A stretch of DNA of 64,000 bases from Daphnia carinata (GCF_022539665.2 NC_081336.1:1426001-1490000); one strand, 5' to 3'. Positions 24,916 through 40,063 are shown, counted from the first letter of the stretch. Program-made: numbers and translations. Notes: generated by a model from the sequence alone, not told the origin.

Positions 24916-25875
24916 TGTATCCCTTTATTAGAGATTAAAATCTATTCTAATTTTTTTTTCCTTTTTACTTTCCAGTTAAACACCTGAAATTACTTCTAAC
25001 GACAAAAGTTTTTCCTTCTGTAACCCTTAGGATTTTAAAATCTTGAGTGTGCAACAGGCAAAATTTCTGGTGTGAATAGTATGATCTCATTACAGCTGGG
25101 CAAGCGCAATGCGGCCCTGCCGCTATAAAATCATTGATCGTTTTGCTATCCAACACATGTATCATACAATTTACGTTATAACTTAAATGTAACTACCTAC
25201 TTTTCTAACTGTAGTCTTATTTCAACCAGTATGAAATGGTATTCTCAAATAGAAGGTGGCAACTCCAGAATTAATGTCAGTTCTTTTGAGTTCAGTAACT
25301 TCGACGATGAGTCATCAACAGCTGAAAAACTGGTGGAAGTAGCTGAAGCGATAGACATTGTTTAAGGCAATTCTGTCGTCTATCGATTTCTTAATCTTGT
25401 TTCCAATGATTTTTGGGAAGAGAAGAAAAAATTAGTATATAACTAATTTCACGATTATCTAAGAAATTCAGTAAAGATTAGTTTATTATAATGACATAAT
25501 AATAAAAATAGAATAGGGGCACAAGGAAGTTGTACAGTGTTTCTTTTTACGTTGTTTTAATTGAAACTTTATTTAGAATGTGACTGTAGCTTAGAAAAGT
25601 AAGCGAGAAAAAAACGAAACAGAATCACGAAGAATCTAGTAAAAATTAAACAATAATAAATGAAGAGCTAATGCTCAATGGCCGTTTAATCGCTTAATTT
25701 GTAATTTGAAAAATGTTATGATCTTAAAATGGATATGATAAAAGCAAGGCACCTAGTAAATGAAGGAAATTATAAAATAATCAGCAAATCCATAGTTCTA
25801 AATTTACAAAGAGTAAAGATATCAACATGGAAACTAAAACTGAAGCAATTATGCCGATTTGTTACCGTTTTCTTT
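24916..25875. other. Convergent 3' region between CABLES and PINCH
   Basis: AT-rich. It contains the possible extra CABLES exon (25215-25365) and the 3' UTRs of both genes. No other coding signal. Confidence 0.5.
25215..25365 (+). CDS. Possible alternative last coding exon of CABLES
   Basis: A pyrimidine-rich stretch ending CTGTAG at 25214 precedes an open frame that starts SLISTSMKWYSQ and ends with TAA at 25365. It has an acidic C-terminal half (FDDESSTAEKLVEVAEAIDIV). If the donor TC|GTAATG at 24911/24912 is used, the frame continues directly from the CABLES residues LLYDS. That would add about 49 residues. No homologue recognised; it may instead be 3' UTR. Confidence 0.35.
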
Positions 25876-27657
25876 TTAATTGGCAGCAGAATTTTTCTTC
25901 GGATTAGCTTCATACGCTTTTTTCAGTCGCTTTCGAAGTTCTGCAGGAAATTTATCAAAACATTTTTTACAAGTTGGTTTCAAGTCAAATTCGTAGAATT
26001 TTGTTTTTTGTGACATTTTTGTATCACAAACCGAGCAGGCAAAATGGTGGACACACCAGGCTTTATTCAGTGCGGTAAAAACTAAAAGAAAAAGGTAGTT
26101 GAACATGAAAAGTCTTAGGCTGCAAAAATACTGAAATGCCTTACCATCTCCTCCAATAACTTGGTTGCAAACGAAGCAAAGATTGCCAAAAAGCTGGTGA
26201 TAGTGGGTCTCGCAATAAGCTAAACCCTTCTTCTCGTAGTGTCGGTTACCCAAGAACGGCTTCTCGCACTTAGCACAGACGAAATGCTATATAAGCACGC
26301 CATTTAGTTTAGTGGCTAAGAATTTCAAAGATAATATGGCGAGCACATACCTCAACGTGGAAATGTTTCCCAAGAGCGGTGACCACGCGTTCCTCGATTG
26401 GGCGACGACAAGCTCCACAAATCGGGATTCCCATTTTGTCATGACATCTTAGGCAGTATAACTCGTTCTGTGTGTTTTATGTAACGTCAGAAAATTTTTT
26501 ATGTGATTAAGCGAAGAATGTGGATACCATTTCATTTGCTGTGAACCCAGGTCTGCTTTTTACTTCACGGGCGTCTGCATTGAGCTCGATTCCGCAGGAA
26601 GAGCAGTTGAAGTGATATGGATGGTAGACTTCACCACGGAAGCGCAGTGGGCGATCATCAATCATAGAGCTAGAATTAAGTCATTAGTTTCGGAGGCGAA
26701 AAAAAAAAGAAGAATAATAATGTAGCACCTACTGGCACTTATGGCAGACGTGCTTTCCTAAACTAGCGGCCTTAGCCCGAGCGTTACAATCGTGGCACAG
26801 TGCCTTGTTCTGATAACGGATAAAACCAAGATCGGCTAGTTCTTTATTACACATCTCGCAAAGGAAGCACTTTGGATGCCAGTTAGCATTCATTGCCTTG
26901 ATCACGCGACCGATGATGAACTCGCCTGATCGGTTTTTTTAAATCTATGTTTAGCCATTTCCAAATGAAATGGGAAAATAAAAAAAACAATCTTACCGCA
27001 TCGACCGCAACATGGGGCGAAAAGCATTTGAAAATCATGCTCACAATACTTGCGTCCCTCAAATTCATAAAAAATGCCTTCGGGAAATGATCGAAAGCAC
27101 TGGGCACAACTTTACAATAATTTATCAGCATGAGCAATTATAAATGCATTAAATAGAGGTATGATATACAATACATACACAAAGCATTGAGGATGCCACA
27201 GCTCTCCATTTGTGTTGACAATTTTTTCATGTGGTTCAAATCCATCATCACACCGCACACATCTAGTGTTCTTGTACATTTCGCTACAAATCAAGATGTT
27301 TTCAGTTATTCAAAACTTGAAATATTTTCTGTTTTACTTAAACCATTAGTATAAACTATACCTAACAATGACATTAGGTTTAACATTTCTAGCAGGGAGT
27401 TTAGGAACAAGATTAACATCGGTATTTGTCCTATCATCATGGAAACCAACTAAGTTTAGTAAATGTGGAACTTTTGTAAGCAGTTCATTTTCATTTGCTT
27501 TTCTCATAATGTAAGAATTTATGTTTAGCAATAATTCTTCCAGCTCATCTACATCACTGGTATCTACACCTTGTTTTGTCTTTTCCTCCATTCTTCTGAG
27601 ATAGAGGCTACTGCTTTCAACAGGTTTTAAAGTAATGAAATTAGATTTTTCGGCCAT
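25876..27657 (-). CDS. LIMS1: PINCH / LIMS five-LIM-domain adaptor (steamer duck homologue)
   Basis: Focal-adhesion adaptor that joins integrin-linked kinase and parvin at integrin sites. Minus exons 27657-27362, 27283-27179, 27109-26997, 26925-26733, 26669-26528, 26467-26351, 26286-26145 and 26081-25876 give 437 aa. Five LIM zinc modules run from about residue 105 to 420, starting [16 protein letters not shown] and including [37 protein letters not shown] and [18 protein letters not shown]. The segment AREVKSRPG between LIM3 halves looks like the insect form. The basic C-terminal tail is [17 protein letters not shown]. Exon 1 encodes about 98 residues before LIM1, including a leucine-rich helix ([14 protein letters not shown]), absent from the short vertebrate form I know. 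Confidence 0.94.
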
Positions 27658-28507
27658 AATATGAGGAACTAAAATTTTTAATGTTTGATGATTGACATTT
27701 ATACCATTTATAGGCTGTTTGGTACAGATACTGAATTATCAAATGCAATAGTATCTTATCAATCTAACTAATCCTATTTGTATTTATCTTATCTCAATCT
27801 TACCCAGGCGGCATTTGGAAATGCAAACACAATCAAGAGAGTCACTATATGCACCCTAAGTCCAGTCCTGTGGACGAAATCGGGTATCTATTATGAGCAA
27901 CACAGCACCACACCCGATCTCACGCGAGATACCATACAAGGCAATAAGTTGGGTGCTAAAATAGTGAAAGGAGAATAGCATCATGCAAGATAAAATGCGG
28001 GAAACTGCTCAAGGAAATGCAAAAACGAAATTCGCAACAACTTAACATTTTTACTTACAACAGATATTATCTATCTTCCTTTCAACTGCTTAGATTTTAT
28101 TGTTCATTGTATATCCAAATTCCAATTGACTTTGGACAAATTACGAAAATATGCTGAATAAGCTTTTGAAGGAATTCACATCAGATCTTCGTTTCCGCAT
28201 TTTACAGTATCTGGCCCTGTCCACCGTTGGCTCTGGAACGTATTGGTAAATGAGGGAAACATCTTATATTTGCGAAATTTTTTTATCATTATTCATTATA
28301 AAAATTTTGTCTGTTTTTTTTTGTCAATGTTTTTTTTAATGATTTATGATTTCCCCCCCAGTTTTCCCATTAAAATTTGATTTAAAAGAATATAATTTAA
28401 AGATCAGTTCGCCCGGTCCTTTGCACCTGTTTAGTGTCTACAAATGTACACAAGGGGATAAGTTGAGAAGCAGAAAAAACAATAACTATACACAGTAAAC
28501 AGTAAAC
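27658..28507. promoter_or_regulatory. Divergent promoter region PINCH / MON1
   Basis: A 0.85 kb gap between divergent starts. AT-rich with poly(T) runs near 28310-28340. One 66-codon frame at 27778-27978 has no protein-like features. Likely both promoters and 5' UTRs. Confidence 0.45.
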
Positions 28508-30773
28508 ATGGCTTCTGAGATAGCAGCCTGTGAGGTTGTTTTTCCATTGAACACAGTTGACATTCTTGAGACAGCTACCGATGCCAGCCATGCAATTCTA
28601 GACAGTAGCGATCCATATGAAAATTTAAATAATCTTACCGCGGCCCGAACTAACTGTGATTCCAATGATGTGAGCTTAAACATACAATCCCACGGTTGTA
28701 CCGATGGTTTTCGGAACGGTGATGTCGGTTTAGAAATTGCCGTTGAAGCTCAACCTGATTTGGTTTTTGGATCAGATCTAGTCAACATTACTCAAGACCA
28801 ACTATCCTTTGTACGGCCCAGAGTCTACCTAGAAAGAGAATCCTTCAGCAATCAAAATGAGGATTCCATGTCACGTACAGCCAATGTGAGATTTACTGAG
28901 AACATCTCCTCTCCAGATTTGTTAAACACACTTAAAAAATCAGGCTTCGTCAATCTTGGAAGAGAGTTGTTCACCAGCTGGAGATGAAGAAAGTGGATCA
29001 GATTCCTTGCTGTGGAAAAATCAAAGGAAACATTTTTTTGTGCTGAGTGAGGCTGGCAAACCCATCTACACTAGGTTGGCTTCCTATTTTGCTGAATATT
29101 CAGAATTTTTTATAATATCAATATATTTAGGCATGGAAATGAGGAGCAACTAGTCACCTTGTTTGGGGTGATGCAGGCACTTGTTTCATTTGTAGAAGAT
29201 GGAGAGGACTCAATGGATATGATTTTGGCTGGTGATACAAAATTTGTCTTTCTTCATAAAACACCACTGATACTAGTAGCTGTTTCCAAAATGAAGGATA
29301 GTGTGTTACAGTTACTGTTGCAATTGGAGTAATTTTCTCATCTTCTATTTTTCAGTTTATTATTATTACCTGTTTATTTTATTTTTTATATTTGCATATT
29401 AACAATTTCTCTACTCCACTTTCTAGGTATATATATAATCAGATCTCTAGTGTCATAACTAGGGCGCATCTTGAAAAGATATTTGAACAAAGACGAAATT
29501 ACGATCTTCGAAGGCTTTTAGGTAATCTCATTTTTGGAAAATTAGATAACAAAAAGCACCAGCAATAACTATTCATTGTATTTAAGCTGGTTCTGAAAGA
29601 CTTATGGATAATTTGGTTAACTACATGGATAACGATTTTTCCGTCCTGCTTGGTGCGGTTAAATGTTTACCAATGCCTGCTAGCGATCGTGATGCTGTAA
29701 CACAGACTATCCATCAACAATGTCATAGGATTAAAGTACGTCCAAAATTATCTACAGCACCAGTGACTTGTAAAAACATTAATTACTTCAATATATTTAT
29801 CTTTTTTCAAGAACCTGGTCTTCACTGTGCTGATTGGTAACAATCAACTAATCAGTTTGGTTCGCGTAAACAAAAAACATCTCCTCCATCCTAGTGACGT
29901 CCATCTAATCATTAATTTAGTCAACTCCTCTGAAACATTCAAAACTGCTGAGGGGTGGACTCCAATCTGTCTTCCGCATTTTGATCCGAGGTCTAAAGAA
30001 ATAACAGAAGTGTTTGCTTACTTTTTAAATAATTTTGCGTCTTACTTTTAGGTCATTTTTGTATGTCCATGCATCTTATTTGAGTGAAGACTGCCAAGCC
30101 TGTATGCTTTTTTTCACAACCGACCGTGATTCATTCTTCAGCCTCTCCGATGCCAAAAAGAATATTGTTGACGTAATATCAACTTGATGTTTACATGATT
30201 GACTTTTCAACGAATCAATCTTTCCTCTAGAGACTTCGACGTCACAATAGCATTCTTGAGTCGATCACTCTTGCGTTGAATTCTACCTGCCCTATTATTA
30301 GTCAGCTGGGCTGCGCTAGCGTCCGCCACTTTGTTTACAAATCAAGATTGTCGGCCCAGTACACCCATGCCAATAATGGCCCACCGTATCAACATGAACA
30401 AGGCCAACTCTACTTAATGGATCTCTATCGCCATATGCATGGTCGTATGCACTCTGCGTCGCGGCCGTTGAAAACAATGTGCCATACAACCGAGAAAGAA
30501 ATACTTTTTGGCTTGGTAAATTATTCCAGCACCAGATTTCGTATCCATAGACTAACCTTCATTACAAATAGGTTACACCTTCCTACGAACTTTACATGGT
30601 CCTAGAACCAATGACCACAAAGCCAGCGATCATGAACGCGGCCAACGCTGTACTGAAGGTAATTTTTCCCCTCCTCCGAATTCCTACGTAATTTAAGCTA
30701 ATAATATTGTCTCCATTAGTGGACCAAGCGTGAAGAAGAAACCCACTTCATCACTACGTCGGGGAGTTGGTAA
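28508..30773 (+). CDS. Mon1: Vacuolar fusion protein MON1
   Basis: MON1 pairs with CCZ1 as the guanine-nucleotide exchange factor for Rab7 in early-to-late endosome conversion. Ten exons: 28508-28885, 28965-29074, 29131-29328, 29427-29521, 29587-29735, 29812-29990, 30052-30172, 30231-30515, 30572-30658 and 30720-30773. They give 551 aa (human MON1B about 547). The N-terminal 150 residues are acidic and unconserved. The longin domains follow: KHFFVLSEAGKPIYTR, then NYDLRRLLAGSERLMDNL and HPSDVHLIINLVNSSETF, then STDR-like TTDRDSFFSLSD, then SRPLKTM and the C-terminal YELYMVLEPMTTKPA. Intron 1 (79 nt) is inferred to keep frame, with acceptor GGAAGAG; it is the only uncertain join. Confidence 0.92.
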
Positions 30774-31067
30774 AATTGCAAGAGGCCTTCGAATACTTTA
30801 TGGTACGTTTGGTAATTAATGACGGATTTGCGTTTGTTCGACGGTTGTGTTGAGATTCATTCCATTCATGATACAAATACTACTGCAAATGAACTAAATT
30901 GTAGAATTTTATTAACACTACAATATAATCTGTAAGAACTATGCAATCAAGAAAGCGAGTACTTATGGTAGCTTGTGAGGACTGAAAGATACAGATTTAA
31001 AAACAAATTATAGCGTGTATATGGGGACAATAGATTTTGAAAAATTACCAACTTGCACGTGTTTACT

Positions 31068-33590
31068 CTACAGTTCCAGCTGTTTGGGTGGTTGATGGCG
31101 GCCAACTAGCTTAGGCCAATCAACATATTCACTGGCATTAGCCATAATGAAGTACGAGGAGACTACCGTCATCCCCGACCAAAAAAGAAGATGGAGAAGG
31201 CTTTCTGTGCTCAGTTCTATAATCACAAAAACAATTAAACCTGGTCCTCTAATTTGGCGTCTGAAGTAATTAGTTTACCATTTGGGAGCAGAAGAGTTAC
31301 AAATACCATAGCGGTAGCAATACACCATATTCCAGGAAGCTAAAGATAATACATTCCATTATGCACAACAAAAAAAATAAATGACTGTGCAACGAACCAA
31401 TAAGTATTTCCAGCTGCGATCAGTGCGGATAACAAGTCGACTCTGCTCGACTACGTAGTTACCTAGGAATAGATCAATGGCATCCTGAAAACCAATACCA
31501 TTTGCGTAAGAAAGGTTATTGGAGAACAAGTTTCGAAAAAAAAAATTGATTATTTTTGGTTTTTTTGTGCATGCATACTTGTCGGAAACCATCAGCGAAA
31601 TTGTTCTTGTAGTAACGGACAAGGGAATTGACTCCATCGCGAAGAAGGCCGGATTTGGTCCTCTTGCCAAGGCGCGTGAAATCTGTTTTCAATGCTCCTG
31701 TACCCGAATACTGGGTAGAAATGACATCGGCATGATCGGCCCAAACATGCTTGAATAGATTTTCGAAATCGTTTTGATCTTCAATCCGTTGACCTTCACT
31801 CAAAACCCCAAGTTTCTGACGCCAAAAAAACCTAGATAATCTAAACCAGTATGAGCTATTAGTATTATGTAAACGCTACCAGAAACACTTGTTGAAGATT
31901 GCGCCGAGCTAAGAGACTTTGCAGCACGTTAGTTCTGTCCAAGCAATCGATGCAATTTGTTCGGAAAACACCGTCTTGTTGCCTAACAACAGTTCCGTCC
32001 TTGAGCAACATGAAGTAAACGTATTCTTCCTGTTCTGCACTGACGCGATCGAGAAGAATGCTCAGGCGATCATAACGCATCTTACGGCATTCGTGGTGAA
32101 AATCAAAAGCTTCGTATCTTAAAATTGTAGTGGTTAGACAAACAGTTACATTTTACTGCGAACAATGCAACTTACTTCACAAAGGGGCTACGAAAGCTTT
32201 TTATTACGTCTGAAAAGGCTTTTTCTAATTTTCCCTCTGCACCTTTTTGGTCGATCTTATGGATGGAGATGTATAGAAGAAATTGTTAGTTTTTACCAAA
32301 TTTATTTGAATTGGATTTACCAAGTTCAGAATAACTTGCTTTCCGTAGTTCAAAACTTGAAAGTCGAAATGCCTAGAAAGTCCCTCTAAATGGTTAGCAC
32401 CCTGCACTGCTTCAGGTTTAGGCTTGTATTTTAAATTTGGTAACTGAGACCAAAAGATTGGGATCGATCCCCTAGTCTAGACGGACATTTTTGTTAAGCT
32501 ACACAGTTAAAGTTTTTTTAAAAATTTATATGAAGACTTCTTACCTGTATAAACGAACATTTGTCGCCTTGATATTCAATTATTTGCTCCGTTTCGACGT
32601 AGTTGGCCACTTGGCCTTCTTGATCTACGCCTCTCATAAAAAATCTGGTTCCTGCCCTGTAGCAGCACCGCCGCGAAATCAGAGTGTACACGAATTTCTT
32701 ACGGTTAACTGTACAATGGTGGGACTGAACAACTATAAAGAAGACAAATTGAGATAGCGAGTAAATGAGACATACTTCGAATGGTGAACGGTTACTCACA
32801 TCCAAGCATTACAGGTAATACAAACTTGGCCATCTGCGGTTGGCTGACGAAATCTCGAATAAGATGACGATTCCAGACAAACCTTTCATCTGCTCTTTCA
32901 TGTAATGGAATCTGAAATTAAACAAAAGTAAATCAGAAAGGTAAATGACAGATTTCAGTTTACTGAAAAACAAAAACTAGAAAAACCTGTAAAAATTCTG
33001 GCATGGTGTTGTGCAGCCTTTGAAGGGAATGTGTTAAATCATATGTATAGGAAAAGTAAACGTGGGGAATGTTGAGAACATGCTCAATCATTGCTTTGTA
33101 CACTTGATTTTCTGCAAGCTAAGGTTAGGAAATTGTTTGAATCATGAAGTCAATTCATGTACTTATTGACTATATGGTTCACCTGTTCTTCATTTAAGTG
33201 TAAAAATGTCCTTGCATATGGTATAATTTCTGTTTCGTCAACCTTCCAGATGTCTTGACCATTTACCATTCCAGCCTTGGAACATTTAGTGATCACAACC
33301 AGATAATGTCCAGCAATAAGACGGATGGTGCCCACAATTCCAAAAATTGATCTGCTTTTAGAAGTACTAGGGATATGTTTTTTTCCGTCAATAAGACTAA
33401 ATTCCTGGTTAAGACGATCGATGACCAGAATATTCCCCGGATCATGAATGGGTTCAATCAAAAACTGATCAGGAGTTTCGTGCCTATAATGAAAATTGTC
33501 TTTGGCATTTAACGAGTACCTACTTGAATAACAGCATTTTTTTTTATCCAATGGATACACTTACAGTATTAGGCTATCGTATACATCCAT
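31068..33590 (-). CDS. Sac1: SAC1 phosphatidylinositol-4-phosphate phosphatase
   Basis: ER/Golgi membrane enzyme that removes phosphate from PI4P and PI3P. Twelve minus exons: 33590-33565, 33483-33183, 33118-32987, 32911-32800, 32732-32545, 32476-32321, 32255-32176, 32117-31889, 31815-31579, 31484-31398, 31339-31279 and 31216-31068. They give 585 aa (human about 587). The SAC domain holds the catalytic Cys-X5-Arg in [13 protein letters not shown], preceded by [12 protein letters not shown]. Other family blocks are [55 protein letters not shown] and [10 protein letters not shown]. Two hydrophobic C-terminal segments are encoded by exons 11 and 12, matching the two-helix ER anchor. All catalytic residues are present. 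Confidence 0.95.
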
Positions 33591-34588
33591 GATGAAGTCT
33601 TTTAAACACGGCAGCCACAAGTTTCAAACGAATCTTTTTACTTGTGAAATTAAAGCTCCTGAGCCTGATAACCGCTGTAGTGATTATACTCACGGGTCTG
33701 ACTCTGACACTTGTGCTTTTTGCCGGTGAGACTTGATTGCAGCTTGCGTATGACCAACAGATGGCATAGGTGTTCTTCCTAAAAATGGGCAGAACCAAAG
33801 AAAAGGGCATGGAAAGCGTGAAAATGCGAAACTTAGGATTGTATTGAACAATTGCTTATTACATGATATACGATTAGATACTACATCCCTTTAAAATTCA
33901 AACCCAAAATATCTATAAATGGGGAAGGACTTCCAACCCAAAGCTGTTTAGTAGTAGAAAACGTAACTATGCCTCCTTCTCGCTAGATTACACTGTTCAT
34001 GAATTTGAGGAATTATGGAAATGAGACAAATCATTCGATCGAATCAGATTACGACAAAATGCCAAAGACATGCTTCCATGCAAGAAGTGCCAATCTTGTT
34101 CACTGCCGGCGATGATAAAAGCGGACGTTTACTTGGAGGGGTGGATTTATGGAAGGACGAATGTTTGTGGTACTCAACATTTCTGGAAAAATAATTCAAA
34201 CATTAGGTTTCATGCACTATACAAAGAATGGCATGATAATTGGGTGGGAGAGTAAGTGATAGTAAATAGTAGTAGATAGGGGAGACAACTTTTGAACAGA
34301 GAGAAAAGGATACTGCCAGAAATTATAAGAGACTGTACACGTGTTTAATAGCAGTTGCTTTCGGAATCTTAAGTCAACCGACCAGGATGCAATTCATGCG
34401 AAAACCGTTATACGCAGTCATGAAATGAGAACGCATTTGTTTAGCTTCTTTCACTTCTTCGCATGGGTTTTACTGTTGGGGAAACAAGCACGTCTCTTCA
34501 CTAATAACTTCCAGTTTCACGCCGCTATTAGTTGACAGGTACAATCGTTTTTCCAGCCAACTACACGGCAACTGTCTTTCGATGACTC
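33591..34588. other. SAC1 promoter and CK2 alpha 3' UTR
   Basis: About 1 kb between SAC1 (start at 33590, minus) and the CK2 stop codon (34589, minus). Several short frames show no protein-like pattern. No gene seen. Confidence 0.5.
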
Positions 34589-36768
<2,180 letters not shown>

Positions 36769-38232
36769 GGTGAAAAAAGTAGAGCTGCTTGGTTCACACC
36801 TTCCCTGCTTAAAGGCACCTAATTTGGAAAATGAACTCTGTAGTGCATGGAAGTAACACCACACACAGGTATCCAATTAGCACCCATTTGCCTTATTCCT
36901 CTATAATCACACACACACACTTCATTCAAACAACCTTCCCTTTTTAGAAATCAAACTTCATCATATTTTAGCCAAGCACAGTCTTTGGGCCATCAACAAA
37001 GGATCTGACCGGTTCGTTTGGACGAAAGTTGACCGCCAGCATGAGGCTGGCGGCTATTCTCTCTCGCTCTCTCGTCTCATAGTACTTTGGCATTTTGTTA
37101 CCTGCAAGATGGAAGGTGTTTGAAATAAGTCGGCTGTTGTTTGGCGGTGGACTAAATTTAATGGCTCGGCTGGCTAACCAAGATGTACATCGAGAAACCG
37201 TTGCGTGGATTACAATGTCAACGACCACAACCAACGGCAAAGGGAAACTTATTCGACGGGCGGAAAATAGCGAACAAGAATACCTTCTTGTTCCCAACGC
37301 AGCGGACGCTCCCAGCTCCTCCAGTAAGAGAAGTTGCATGGTCTAATACGAAGTATGTTCAAAAGCCGCCAGATGACTATGATTTATCCAATAAAACAAA
37401 AATCACCGAAAACGCATTTCACGAACTAGCTAGGTGAATTCATCATTCTATTTAAACATAATTTTTTTCAAAACATAGTTTATTTATCTACGGTGTCATA
37501 AAGTGGCCGTAGTTTAACTTGGGATGTGAAATTTGTTGTGGAATTCAAAGAAGGGAAAGAGCCATCTTTCGGCAATTTATTCACATCAGAAAGCGCGTGA
37601 GGACTAAAAAAATGGCCACCGACTGTACGGCTACTATCTAGTCAATAATTATTATCTCTCCCTCTTTAGCCCTTACCCCCGCCTTATGGGTTTGATGGCG
37701 CCCAGACCGCATTGCTTATGGCACCCGTTTTTTGCAGACTTCTCTCAATTTTCCTGATCATACCGTAGATTTCTTGAAAATTAACCTAACGTCAAAAATT
37801 TCTTACCTTTGTGGTTCGAACTGAAGTAAAATAGACTGGATCAAATTTTAATTTTATTACGAAAACTAACATGGGAAATCGGAAGTGAGATTTGGCGGCA
37901 AACACTACTGTGTTTCAAAAGCAGAATTCTTTCGTTCATTGTTCGTCGAATATAAATTCTTAAAGCCATTATGTTGCATGGCTTTAATGGCAAAATTTTC
38001 AAGCACAGAACAACGAAGAAATAGAACACGTACGACAAGTGTATTGATGGAGGACTTTAATCCCTCCTTTTTTTTACAAGTATTCTATTTCAATAGAACA
38101 CCCAGGTTTCTTGCCATGTGCAAAGGGATTATAACGTCTGGAGCCTTGCCCTGCGTCTGCAGTACAGAGAACGCAAAGGAATCGAAAAGGCTTGATATTG
38201 TCATCAATTAAAAAACGAAAAAGCTTTGAAAA
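36769..38232. other. CK2 alpha promoter and 1.4 kb gap; one unassigned open frame
   Basis: Divergent interval between CK2 alpha (-) and the C18orf63 homologue (+). A plus-strand frame at 37183-37437 encodes 84 residues, ending DYDLSNKTKITENAFHELAR and followed by G then TGAATTC, which could be a donor. I found no partner exon or homologue. Another frame at 37095-37346 overlaps it. Both may be 5' UTR or a short unrecognised gene. Confidence 0.35.
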
Positions 38233-39677
38233 ATGAAGCACATTTGCACAATTCATGCTCAACGTTTGGTCGATTTGAAGTGTTCTCAGATCCATTTGAC
38301 TGGTTCGATTACAGGAAAAGAAGCTTGCCACTTATTGATTTCTCATCGAAATCAATTACTTTGTAATCCCCTTCAGCAGCATCAACAAAAAATATGCGTT
38401 CTCTATTATCCGGAACAAACGTATGGCGATCATAACCTTTTCCAAGATCTAGCTCAGTTTGGTTTGATATCTTCGTCATCCAAAATATTTACACAAACAG
38501 CTACCATAGAAGATATACGTCAAGGTATCGCTTTTACTCTTTCTGCTCGCCTCATTACTGACTGGAATCCGGTTGGAAAATGGCTGATACACAAAAATCA
38601 GCGGAATTTCCTAGACATGGATGACGAAAGTGACACCTTTCAAGCAGTCAAATTTGAAATCCGATTAACAGGTAAACAGCAAAGAATTACTTGATTCAAA
38701 ATAATTAAAAGTAACCGGTTTGATAAAGATGGTCGTGATAGCGTGGAAGTTTGGGCCCATGGCGGAGAACTCAAACTGTATCCGATTACTCCCCACGATT
38801 TAGTTCTGAAGTCCGATGAACTTATCCATTTCAAGGAAAATCCCAACGCTGTGATTTATTTTCAGACCAACCCTCATCACCGATTTTTCTATTTGCCAAA
38901 GTTATACCCAGATATGTTCACCGATTTTTATTTTTCATCCAAATAATTTATTTTTGATTTAATTAGAATAAGAGTCGGTACCCTAATGTCTATATCACGC
39001 CAACTGCCTGATTTCTCACCCTTTAAGGATTATGCAGAACTCTGTAGTTATTGGAAGCAGCAGGTAGGCAATGTTTTTTTCTTGTTGATTCCATTAGAAG
39101 GAAAATCATTCCCTTTTTCTGATATAATTAGTATGGGTATGTGTTGCCGGAAACCTCTACAGGAATTGTTTACTTTAATGTGGCATTCACAAACACAGCA
39201 TCGCCTTGTATCATCTATACGTACCCTTCATGTTGTGTTTTTCTTGAGCCACCGTTACCACTTGAAACATCCAGAAAAATGTCTCTATCCGTGGTCCGGC
39301 AATTCTGGAGCTACTTGGAACCGATCCTCTCATGCTTTCCTGGACAAACGACACCCAATCCCTGGCTGATCGATTCATTTTCCAGAATCCCGTTACAAGA
39401 ACAATTCGCAGAAGATCTTGAAAAGGAAATAAAAAATAAAGCTCTTTTGCGGTCCGAAAAACAGATCCATGGCATTTCGAAATACTTTCGGCAGCCTTCG
39501 ATTGATCGTTTTATGTGGAAAGAAAAAAAAAAACAAAATCAAGAGAAAAAATCCAAGTTACAAAAAACGTCGGGTACTCAACGAGCCAAAAATACTACCA
39601 TTACACAATACTTTTCCGCGCAAAACCCTAACGTGAAGATCCGCAGAACGGCCAACAAAGTTACATTTAATGTATGA
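38233..39677 (+). CDS. C18orf63-like protein (DUF4708)
   Basis: Conserved animal protein of unknown function. Exons 38233-38671, 38729-38915, 38967-39063 and 39132-39677 give 422 aa. The match to vertebrate C18orf63 is by ordered blocks: CHLLISHRNQL, then GIAFTLSARLITDWNPVGKWLI, then FFYLPKL, then SISRQLPDFSPFKDYAELCSYWK, then YGYVLPETSTGIVYFNV and a C-terminal core ending LSCFPGQTTPNPWLIDSF. After this comes a lysine-rich low-complexity region and NTTITQYFS, which looks like a PCNA-interacting peptide with Asn in place of the first Gln. The long disordered tail of the vertebrate protein is absent. The start at 38233 fits the alignment, but an upstream exon remains possible. Confidence 0.78.
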
Positions 39678-40063
39678 AGCTCTCTTTTTCTAATTGCCAA
39701 GTTTCATTGTCAAATCAATTGGTATTATATACTAAATGGACTCATTTTTCTGCAGCCTGTTTAGTACAGCGTACCAAACTTGACTTCAACGGAGCCAAAC
39801 GCCAACGATCTTAAGAGGGATAGTTAAGCCGTCGACAATTCCCATCCAAAGATGCTCTTAAGAAATCATAGAAGCAAGTGTTGTCGGGGTTCATTTTCAG
39901 TACCTCAGAAAAATAAAAAAAATAACAAGATTTTTTTTCTTAAATACAGTTTTCTTTCTCCCTTTTTTTTCCTTGTGTAAATGATTCTCTGACTATGAAG
40001 TGTCATTCCGTCGTAACAACAAACTGCCATTGGGAGCGTAGATGTAAATACTTAATAAGCACT
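39678..40063. other. Convergent 3' region
   Basis: 3' UTRs of the C18orf63 homologue (+) and FAM210 (-). No gene seen. Confidence 0.5.

Noticed and set aside
24965-25165. Minus-strand frame between CABLES and PINCH
   Set aside because: No splice-consistent neighbour and no recognisable domain; likely chance in 3' flank.
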